A stretch of 39,764 nucleotides of DNA from Chrysomallon squamiferum. Lineage: Eukaryota > Mollusca > Gastropoda > Neomphalida > Peltospiridae. The position numbers were made by a program, and so were the translations under genes. The notes under the pieces are model-generated. The model did no database searches. It was not told the origin of the DNA and was given only the letters and a program-made list of their open reading frames with translations. The stretch is from the NCBI GenBank assembly GCA_012295275.1, contig SMMR01000016.1:1-39764 (forward strand), written 5' to 3'. This document shows positions 10,236-21,100 of the stretch, in pieces; the stretch's first letter is position 1; each line of letters begins with the position of its first letter.

Positions 10236-13200
10236 GATTTTCAAAAATTGAAAATCCGTGTGGCACTATTCCGTGCGGTCGGGAAAAATATTTCAACGTG
10301 TGCAAAAGGTGCGCGCCGTCGGGGCGAGTGTGGCAAAAACGTTTCCAACATTTACCAAAGGTGCTGCCCCTTTTGAAAATGCGTTTGAAAAAAAAACGAG
10401 CAAATTTTCAAAAATATGTGCGTTTTTTGTGCACGTGTCGGAAACGAGTTGTTCCCCTTGGGTGGCGCGTGCGGCACTTTTCACCCGTGTAGGGCAACCT
10501 TTGCCCCACTTTTGGGTATGTGCGCCCGATTTTTCCCACGTGCTCAGAAAAAGTTATTGCACTTTGAAAAAGGTACCCCTAGCATTTTCAACGAAACTTG
10601 AAAAAATTCGATTTTCAAAAATTGAAAATCCGTGTGGCACTATTCCGTGCGGTCGGGAAAAATATTTCAACGTGTGCAAAAGGTGCGCGCCGTCGGGGGC
10701 GAGTGTGGCAAAACGTTTCCAACATTTACCAAAGGTGCTGCACCTTTGAAAATGCGTTTGAAAAAAAAAAACGAGCAAATTTTCAAAAATATGTGCGTTT
10801 TTTGTGCACGTGTCGGAAACGAGTTGTTCCCCTTGGGTGGCGCGTGCGGCACTTTTCACCCGTGTAGGGCAACCTTTGCCCCACTTTTGGGTATGTGCGC
10901 CCGATTTTTCCCACGTGCTCAGAAAAAGTTATTGCACTTTGAAAAAGGTACCCCTAGCATTTTCAACGAAACTTGAAAAAATTCGATTTTCAAAAATTGA
11001 AAATCCGTGTGGCACTATTCCGTGCGGTCGGGAAAAATATTTCAACGTGTGCAAAAGGTGCGCGCCGTCGGGGGGGGAGTGTGGCAAAAACGTTTCCAAC
11101 ATTTTTACCAAAGGTGCTGCACCTTTGAAAATGCGTTTGAAAAAAAAACGAGCAAATTTTCAAAAATATGTGCGTTTTTTGTGCACGTGTCGGAAACGAG
11201 TTGTTCCCCTTGGGTGGCGCGTGCGGCACTTTTCACCCGTGTAGGGCAACCTTTGCCCCACTTTTGGGTATGTGCGCCCGATTTTTCCCACGTGCTCAGA
11301 AAAAGTTATTGCACTTTGAAAAAGGTACCCCCTAGCATTTTCAACGAAACTTGAAAAAATTCGATTTTCAAAAATTTGAAAAAATCCGTGTGGCACTATT
11401 CCGTGCGGTCGGGAAAAATATTTCAACGTGTGCAAAAGGTGCGCGCCGTCGGGGCGAGTGTGGCAAAAACGTTTCCAACATTTTACCAAAGGTGCACCTT
11501 TTGAAAATGCGTTTGAAAAAAAAAAACGAGCAAATTTTCAAAAAATATGTGCGTTTTTGTGCACGTGTCGGAAACGAGTTGTTCCCCTTGGGTGGCGCGT
11601 GCGCACTTTTTTTTTTCACCCGTGTAGGGCAACCTTTGCCCCACTTTTTGGTATATGCGCCCGATTTTTCCCACGTGCTCAGAAAAGTTATGCACTTTGA
11701 AAAGGTACCCCTAGCATTTTCAACGAAACTTGAAAAAATTCGATTTTCAAAAATTGAAAATCCGTGTGGCACTATTCCGTGCGGTCGGGAAAAATATTTC
11801 AACGTGTGCAAAAAGGTGCGCGCCGTCGGGGCGAGTGTGGCAAAAACGTTTCCAACATTTTTACCAAAGGTGCTGCTGCCTTTTGAAAATGCGTTTGAAA
11901 AAAAAACGAGCAAATTTTCAAAAATATGTGCGTTTTTTTTGTGCACGTGTCGGAAACGAGTTGTTCCCCTTGTGGGCGCGTGCGGCACTTTTCACCCGTG
12001 TCGGGCAACCCTTTGCCCCACTTTTGGGTATGTGCGCCCGATTTTTCCCACGTGCTCAGAAAAAGTTATTGCACTTTGAAAAAGGTACCCCTAGCATTTT
12101 CAACGAAACTTGAAAAAATTCGATTTTCAAAAATTGAAAATCCGTGTGGCACTATTCCGTGCGGTCGGGAAAAATATTTTTCAACGTGTGCAAAAGGTGC
12201 GCGCCGTCGGGGGCGAGTGTGGCAAAAACGTTTCCAACATTTTACCAAAGGTGCTGCACCTTTTTTGAAAATGCGAAAAAAAAAAACGAGCAAATTTCAA
12301 AAAAATATGTGTTTTTTTTGTGCACGTGTCGGAAACGAGTTGTTCCCTTTTGGTGGCGCGTGCGGCACTTTTCACCCGTGTGGGGCAACCCTTGCCCCAC
12401 TTTTTTTTTGGGTATGTGCGCCCGATTTTTCCCACGTGCTCAGAAAAAGTTATTGCACTTTGAAAAAGGTACCCCCTAGCATTTTCAACGAAACTTGAAA
12501 AAAATTCGATTTTCAAAAATTGAAAATCCGTGTGGCACTATTCCGTGCGGTCGGGAAAAATATTTCAACGTGTGCAAAAGGTGCGCGCCGTCGGGGCGAG
12601 TGTGGCAAAAAACGTTTCCAACATTTACCAAAGGTGCTGCACCTTTGAAAATGCGTTTGAAAAAAAACGAGCAAATTTTCAAATTTTCAAAAATATGTGC
12701 GTTTTTTTGTGCACGTGTCGGAAACGAGTTGTTCCCCTTGGGTGGCGCGTGCGGCACTTTTTCACCCGTGTCGGGCAACCCTTTGCCCCACTTTTTGGGT
12801 ATGTGCGCCCGATTTTTCCCACGTGCTCAGAAAAAGTTATTGCACTTTTTGAAAAAGGTACCCCTAGCATTTTCAACGAAACTTGAAAAAATTCGATTTT
12901 CAAAAATTGAAAATCCGTGTGGCACTATTCCGTGCGGTCGGGAAAAATATTTCAACGTGTGCAAAAGGTGCGCGCCGTCGGGGCGAGTGTGGCAAAAACG
13001 TTTCCAACATTTACCAAAGGTGCTGCACCTTTTGAAAATGCGTTTGAAAAAAAAAAAACGAGCAAATTTTCAAAAAAATATGTGCGTTTTTTTGTGCACG
13101 TGTCGAAAACGAGTTGTTCCCTTTGGTGGCGCGTGCGGCACTTTTCACCCGTGTCGGGGGCAACCTTTGCCCCACTTTTTGGGATGTGCGCCCGATTTTT

Positions 13201-15550
13201 CCCACGTGCTCAGAAAAAGTTATTGCACTTTGAAAAAAGGTACCCCTAGCATTTTCAACGAAACTTGAAAAAAAATTCGATTTTCAAAAATTGAAAATCC
13301 GTGTGGCACTATTCCGTGCGGTCGGGAAAAATATTTCAACGTGTGCAAAAGGTGCGCGCCGTCGGGGGCGAGTGTGGCAAAAACGTTTCCAACATTTACC
13401 AAAGGTGCTGCACCTTTGAAAATGCAAAAAAAAAAAAAAACGAGCAAATTTTCAAAAAATATGTGTTTTTTTTTGTGCACGTGTCGGAAACGAGTTGTTC
13501 CCCTTTGGGTGGCGCGTGCGGCACTTTTCACCCGTGTCGGGCAACCCTTTGCCCCACTTTTGGGTATGTGCGCCCGATTTTTCCCACGTGCTCAGAAAAA
13601 GTTATTGCATTTTGAAAAAGGTACCCCTAGCATTTTCAACGAAACTTGAAAAAATTCGATTTTCAAAAATTGAAAATCCGTGTGGCACTATTCCGTGCGG
13701 TCGGGAAAAATATTTCAACGTGTGCAAAAGGTGCGCGCCGTCGGGGCGAGTGTGGCAAAAACGTTTCCAACATTTACCAAAGGTGCTGCACCTTTTGAAA
13801 ATGCGAAAAAAAAACGAGCAAATTCAAAAAAATATGTGCGTTTTTGTGCACGTGTCGGAAACGAGTTGTTCCCCTGGGGGTGGCGCGTGCGGCACTTTTT
13901 TTCACCCGTGGGGGCAACCCTTGCCCCACTTTTGGGTATGTGCGCCCGATTTTTCCCACGTGCTCAGAAAAAGTTATTGCACTTTGAAAAAGGTACCCCT
14001 AGCATTTTCAACGAAACTTGAAAAAATTCGATTTTCAAAAATTGAAAATCCGTGTGGCACTATTCCGTGCGGTCGGGAAAAATATTTCAACGTGTGCAAA
14101 AGGTGCGCGCCGTCGGGGCGAGTGTGGCAAAAACGTTTCCAACATTTACCAAAGGTGCTGCACCTTTGAAAATGCGTAAAAAAAAAAAAACGAGCAAATT
14201 TTCAAAAAATATGTGCGTTTTTTTGTGCACGTGTCGGAAACGAGTTGTTCCCCTTTGGGTGGCGCGTGCGGCACTTTTCACCCGTGTCGGGCAACCCTTT
14301 GCCCCACTTTTTTTGGGTATGTGCGCCCGATTTTTCCCACGTGCTCAGAAAAAGTTATTGCACTTTGAAAAAGGTACCCCTAGCATTTTCAACGAAACTT
14401 GAAAAAATTCGATTTTCAAAAATTGAAAATCCGTGTGGCACTATTCCGTGCGGTCGGGAAAAATATTTCAACGTAAAAAAAAAAGGTGCGCGCCGTCGGG
14501 GCGAGTGTGGCAAAAACGTTTCCAACATTTTTACCAAAGGTGCTGCACCTTTTGAAAATGCGTTGAAAAAAAAAAACGAGCAAATTTTCAAAAAAAATAT
14601 GTTTTTTTTGTGCACGTGTCGGAAACGAGTTGTTCCTGGGTGGGGCGTGCGGCACTTTTCACCCGTGTCGGGCAACCCCTTGCCCCACTTTTGGGTATGT
14701 GCGCCCGATTTTTCCCACGTGCTCAGAAAAAGTTATTGCACTTTGAAAAAAAAGGTACCCCTAGCATTTTCAACGAAACTTGAAAAATTCGATTTTCAAA
14801 AATTGAAAAAATCCGTGTGGCACTATTCCGTGCGGTCGGGAAAAATATTTCAACGTGTGCAAAAGGTGCGCGCCGTCGGGGCGAGTGTGGCAAAAACGTT
14901 TCCAACATTTACCAAAGGTGCTGCACCTTTTGAAAATGCGAAAAAAAAAAAACGAGCAAATTTTCAAAAAAATATGTTTTTTTTTTTGTGCACGTGTCGG
15001 AAAAACGAGTTGTTCCCCTTGGGTGGCGCGTGCGGCACTTTTCACCCGTGTCGGGCAACCCTTTGCCCCACTTTTGGGTATGTGCGCCCGATTTTTCCCA
15101 CGTGCTCAGAAAAAGTTATTGCACTTTGAAAAAGGTACCCTAGCATTTTCAACGAAACTTGAAAAATCGATTTTCAAAAATTGAAAATCCGTGTGGCACT
15201 ATTCCGTGCGGTCGGGAAAAATATTTCAACGTGCAAAAAAGGTGCGCGCCGTCGGGGCGAGAAAAAAAAAAAACGTTTCCAACATTTTTACCAAAGGTGC
15301 TGCTGCTTTTGAAAATGCGTTGAAAAAAAAAAAAAACGAGCAAATTCAAAAAAAATATGTGCGTTTTTGTGCACGTGTCGGAAACGAGTTGTTCCCCTTG
15401 GGTGGCGCGTGCGGCACTTTTCACCCGTGTCGGGCAACCCTTGCCCCACTTTTTGGGTATGTGCGCCCGATTTTTCCCACGTGCTCAGAAAAAGTTATTG
15501 CACTTTGAAAAAAGGTACCCCTAGCATTTTCAACGAAACTTGAAAAATTC
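10236..15550. repeat. Transition block 1 (U28-U41), first fixed substitutions
   Basis: Unit starts are 10236, 10610, 10985, 11363, 11742, 12122, 12508, 12895, 13279, 13658, 14030, 14411, 14791 and 15169. CACTGTT becomes CACTATT from U28 (10268). GCTGCCCC becomes GCTGCACC from U29 (10742) and stays, apart from U31, U32 and U41, which have local indels there. GTAGGGC first becomes GTCGGGC in U32 (12002). GGTGGCGCG first becomes GGTGGGGCG in U39 (14644), then reverts for three units. U26-U31 share CAACCTTTGCC, one base different in the hairpin spacer, which marks a locally homogenised run. Indels are still abundant. Confidence 0.9.
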
Positions 15551-18188
15551 GATTTTCAAAAATTGAAAATCCGTGTGGCACTATTCCGTGCGGTCGGGAA
15601 AAATATTTCAACGTGTGCAAAAGGTGCGCGCCGTCGGGGCGAGTGTGGCAAAAACGTTTCCAACATTTACCAAAGGTGCTGCACCTTTTGAAAATGCGTT
15701 TGAAAAAAAAACGAGCAAATTTTCAAAAATATGTGCGTTTTTTGTGCACGTGTCGGAAACGAGTTGTTCCCCTTGGGTGGCGCGTGCGGCACTTTTCACC
15801 CGTGTAGGGCAACCCTTGCCCCACTTTTGGGTATGTGCGCCCGATTTTTCCCACGTGCACAGAAAAAGTTATTGCACTTTGAAAAAGGTACCCCTAGCAT
15901 TTTCAACGAAACTTGAAAAAATTCGATTTTCAAAAGTTGAAAATCCGTGTGGCACTATTCCGTCCTGTCGGGAAAAATATTTCAACGTGTGCAAAAGGTG
16001 CGCGCCGTCGGGGCGAGTGTGGCAAAAACGTTTCCAACATTTACCAAAGGTGCTGCACCTTTTGAAAATGCGTTTGAAAAAAAAACGAGCAAATTTTCAA
16101 AAATATGTGCGTTTTTTGTGCACGTGTCGGAAACGAGTTGTTCCCCTTGGGTGGGGCGTGCGGCACTTTTCACCCGTGTAGGGCAACCCTTGCCCCACTT
16201 TTGGGTATGTGCGCCCGATTTTTCCCACGTGCTCAGAAAAAGTTATTGCACTTTGAAAAAGGTACCCCTAGCATTTTCAACGAAACTTGAAAAAATTCGA
16301 TTTTCAAAAATTGAAAATCCGTGTGGCACTATTCCGTGCGGTCGGGAAAAATATTTCAACGTGCAAAAGGTGCGCGCCGTCGGGGCGAGTGTGGCAAAAA
16401 CGTTTCCAACATTTTACCAAAGGTGCTGCACCTTTTGAAAATGCGTTTGAAAAAAAAACGAGCAAATTTTCAAAAAAATATGTGCGTTTTTTTGTGCACG
16501 TGTCGGAAACGAGTTGTTCCCCTTTGGGTGGGGCGTGCGGCACTTTTCACCCGTGTCGGGCAACCCTTTGCCCCACTTTTGGGTATGTGCGCCCGATTTT
16601 TCCCACGTGCTCAGAAAAAGTTATTGCACTTTGAAAAAAAGGTACCCCTAGCATTTTCAACGAAACTGAAAAAAAATTCGATTTTCAAAAATTGAAAATC
16701 CGTGTGGCACTATTCCGTGCGGTCGGGAAAAATATTTCAACGTGTGCAAAAAGGTGCGCGCCGTCGGGGCGAGGTGGCAAAAACGTTTCCAACATTTACC
16801 AAAGGTGCTGCACCTTTTGAAAATGCGTTTGAAAAAAAAAACGAGCAAATTTTCAAAAAAATATGTGCGTTTTTTGTGCACGTGTCGGAAACGAGTTGTT
16901 CCCCTTGGGTGGGGCGTGCGGCACTTTTCACCCGTGTAGGGCAACCCTTGCCCCACTTTTGGGTATGTGCGCCCTATTTTTCCCACGTGCTCAGAAAAAG
17001 TTATTGCACTTTGAATAAGGTACCCCTAGCATTTTCAACGAAACTTGAAAAAATTCGATTTTCAAAAATTGAAAATCCGTGTGGCACTATTCCGTGCGGT
17101 CGGGAAAAATATTTCAACGTGTGCAAAAGGTGCGCGCCGTCGGGGCGAGTGTGGCAAAAACGTTTCCAACATTTACCAAAGGTGCTGCACCTTTTGAAAA
17201 TGCGTTTGAAAAAAAAACGAGCAAATTTTCAAAAATATGTGCGTTTTTTGTGCACGTGTCGGAAACGAGTTGTTCCCCTTGGGTGGCGCGTGCGGCACTT
17301 TTCACCCGTGTCGGGCAACCCTTGCCCCACTTTTGGGTATGTGCGCCCGATTTTTCCCACGTGCACAGAAAAAGTTATTGCACTTTGAAAAAGGTACCCC
17401 TAGCATTTTCAACGAAACTTGAAAAAATTCGATTTTCAAAAGTTGAAAATCCGTGTGGCACTATTCCGTGCGGTCGGGAAAAATATTTCAACGTGTGCAA
17501 AAGGTGCGCGCCGTCGGGGCGAGTGTGGCAAAATGGTTTCCAACATTTTCCAAAGGTGCTGCACCTTTAGAAAATGCGTTTGAAAAAAAAACGAGCAAAT
17601 TTTCAAAAATATGTGCGTTTTTTGTGCACGTGTCGGAAACGAGTTGTTCCCCTTGGGTGGGGCGTGCGGCACTTTTGACCCGTGTCGGGCAACCCTTGCC
17701 CCACTTTTGGGTATGTGCGCCCGATTTTTCCCACGTGCACAGAAAAAGTTATTGCACTTTGAAAAAGGTACCCCTAGCATTTTCAACGAAACTTGAAAAA
17801 ATTCGATTTTCAAAAATTGAAAATCCGTGTGGCACTATTCCGTGCGGTCGGGAAAAATATTTCAACGTGTGCAAAAGGTGCGCGCCGTCGGGGCGAGTGT
17901 GGCAAAAACGTTTCCAACATTTACCAAAGGTGCTGCACCTTTTGAAAATGCGTTTGAAAAAAAAAAAAACGAGCAAATTTTCAAAAAAAATATGCGTTTT
18001 TTTGTGCACGTGTCGGAAACGAGTTGTTCCCCTTGGGTGGGGCGTGCGGCACTTTTGACCCCGTGTCGGGGCAAACCCTTTGCCCCACTTTTGGGTATGT
18101 GCGCCCGATTTTTCCCACGTGCTCAGAAAAAGTTATTGCACTTTGAAAAAAGGTACCCCTAGCATTTTCAACGAAACTTGAAAAATTC
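15551..18188. repeat. Transition block 2 (U42-U48), mosaic units
   Basis: Unit starts are 15551, 15925, 16299, 16680, 17057, 17431 and 17805. Alleles alternate here instead of stepping once. The GTAGGGC/GTCGGGC position reads A, A, C, A, C, C, C across U42-U48. The GGCGCG/GGGGCG position reads C, G, G, G, C, G, G. GTGCACAG, in place of GTGCTCAG, appears only in U42, U46 and U47. CAAAAGTTG, the later right-family state, appears early at the starts of U43 and U47. TTTTCACCC changes to TTTTGACCC from U47 (17677). Several of these units (U42, U43, U46, U47) are nearly free of indels, unlike those on either side. Confidence 0.88.
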
Positions 18189-21100
18189 GATTTTCAAAAA
18201 AATTGAAAATCCGTGTGGTGGCACTATTCCGTGTGGTCGGGAAAAATATTTCAACGTGCAAAAGGTGCGCGCCGTCGGGGGGCGAGTGTGGCAAAAACGT
18301 TTCCAACATTTACCAAAGGTGCTGCACCTTTTGAAAATGCGTTTGAAAAAAAAAAAAAACGAGCAAATTTTCAAAAACATGTGCGTTTTTGTGCACGTGT
18401 CGGAAACGAGTTGTTCCCCTTGGGTGGGGCGTGCGGCACTTTTGACCCGTGTCGGGCAACCCTTGCCCCACTTTTTTGGGTATGTGCGCCCGATTTTTCC
18501 CACGTGCTCAGAAAAAGTTATTGCACTTTGAAAAAGGTACCCCTAGCATTTTCAACGAAACTTGAAAAAATTCGATTTCAAAAAAAATTGAAAATCCGTG
18601 TGGCACTATTCCGTGTGGTCGGGAAAAATATTTCGACGTGTGCAAAAGGTGCGCGCCGTCGGGGGGGCGAGTGTGGCAAAAACGTTTCCAACATTTTACC
18701 AAAGGTGCTGCACCTTTGAAAAATGCGTTTGAAAAAAAACGAGCAAATTTCAAAAAAACATGTGTTTTTTTGTGCACGTGTCGGAAACGAGTTGTTCCCC
18801 TTGGGTGGGGCGTGCGGCACTTTTGACCCGTGTCGGGCAACCCTTGCCCCACTTTTTGGGTATGTGCGCCCGATTTTTCCCACGTGCTCAGAAAAAGTTA
18901 TTGCACTTTGAAAAAGGTACCCCTAGCATTTTCAACGAAACTTGAAAAAATTCGATTTTCAAAAATTGAAAATCCGTGTGGCACTATTCCGTGTGGTCGG
19001 GAAAAATATTTCGACGTGTGCAAAAGGTGCGCGCCGTCGGGGCGAGTGTGGCAAAAACGTTTCCAACATTTTACCAAAGGTGCTGCGCACCTTTTGAAAA
19101 TGCGTTTGAAAAAAAAACGAGCAAATTTTCAAAAAAACATGTGCGTTTTTTGTGCACGTGTCGGAAACGAGTTGTTCCCCTTGGGTGGGGCGTGCGGCAC
19201 TTTTGACCCGTGTCGGGCAACCCTTGCCCCACTTTTGGGTATGTGCGCCCGATTTTTCCCACGTGCTCAGAAAAAGTTATTGCACTTTGAAAAAAAGGTA
19301 CCCCTAGCATTTTCAACGAAACTTGAAAAAATTCGATTTTCAAAAATTGAAAATCCGTGTGGCACTATTCCGTGTGGTCGGGAAAAATATTTCGACGTGT
19401 GCAAAAGGTGCGCGCCGTCGGGGGGCGAGTGTGGCAAAAACGTTTCCAACATTTTACCAAAGGTGCTGCACCTTTTGAAAATGCGTTGAAAAAAAAAAAC
19501 GAGCAAATTTTCAAAAACATGTGCGTTTTTTGTGCACGTGTCGGAAACGAGTTGTTCCCCTTGGGTGGGGCGTGCGGCACTTTTGACCCGTGTCGGGCAA
19601 CCCTTGCCCCACTTTTGGGTATGTGCGCCCGATTTTTCCCACGTGCTCAGAAAAAGTTATTGCACTTTGAAAAAGGTACCCCTAGCATTTTCAACGAAAC
19701 TTGAAAAAATTCGATTTTCAAAAATTGAAAATCCGTGTGGCACTATTCCGTTTGGTCGGGAAAAATATTTCGACGTGTGCAAAAGGTGCGCGCCGTCGGG
19801 GCGAGTGTGGCAAAAACGTTTCCAACATTTACCAAAGGTGCTGCACCTTTTGAAAATGCGTTTGAAAAAAAAAAAAACGAGCAAATTTTCAAAAACATGT
19901 GCGTTTTTTTTTGTGCACGTGTCGGAAACGAGTTGTTCCCCTTGGGTGGGGCGTGCGGCACTTTTGACCCGTGTCGGGCAACCTTTTGCCCACTTTTGGG
20001 TATGTGCGCCCGATTTTTCCCACGTGCTCGGAAAAGTTATTGCACTTTGAAAAAGGTACCCCTAGCATTTTCAACGAAACTTGAAAAATTCGATTTTCAA
20101 AAATTGAAAATCCGTGTGGCACTATTCCGTTTGGTCGGGAAAAATATTTCGACGTGTGCAAAAGGTGCGCGCCGTCGGGGGGGCGAGTGTGGCAAAAACG
20201 TTTCCAACATTTTACCAAAGGTGCTGCCTTTTGAAAATGCGTTTTGAAAAAAACGAGCAAATTTTCAAAAAACATGTGCGTTTTTGTGCACGTGTCGGAA
20301 ACGAGTTGTTCCCCTTGGGTGGGGCGTGCGGCACTTTTGACCCGTGTCGGGCAACCCTTGCCCCACTTTTGGGTATGTGCGCCCGATTTTTCCCACGTGC
20401 TCGGAAAAAGTTATTGCACTTTGAAAAAGGTACCCCTAGCATTTTCAACGAAACTTGAAAAAATTCGATTTTCAAAATTGAAAATCCGTGTGGCACTATT
20501 CCGTTTGGTCGGGAAAAATATTTCGACGTGTGCAAAAGGTGCGCGCCGTCGGGGCGAGTGTGGCAAAAACGTTTCCAACATTTTACCAAAGGTGCTGCAC
20601 CTTTTGAAAATGCGTTTGAAAAAAAAACGAGCAAATTTTCAAAAACATGTGCGTTTTTTGTGCACGTGTCGGAAACGAGTTGTTCCCCTTGGGTGGGGCG
20701 TGCGCACTTTTTTGACCCGTGTCGGGCAACCCTTGCCCCACTTTTGGGTATGTGCGCCCGATTTTTCCCACGTGCTCGGAAAAAGTTATTGCACTTTGAA
20801 AAAAAAAGGTACCCCTAGCATTTTTCAACGAAACTTGAAAAAATTCGATTTTCAAAAAAATTGAAAATCCGTGTGGCACTATTCCGTTTGGTCGGGAAAA
20901 ATATTTCGACGTGTGCAAAAGGTGCGCGCCGTCGGGGCGAGTGTGGCAAAAACGTTTCCAACATTTACCAAAGGTGCTGCACCTTTTGAAAATGCGTTTG
21001 AAAAAAAAACGAGCAAATTTTCAAAAAAACATGTGCGTTTTTGTGCACGTGTCGGAAACGAGTTGTTCCCCTTGGGTGGGGCGTGCGGCACTTTTGACCC

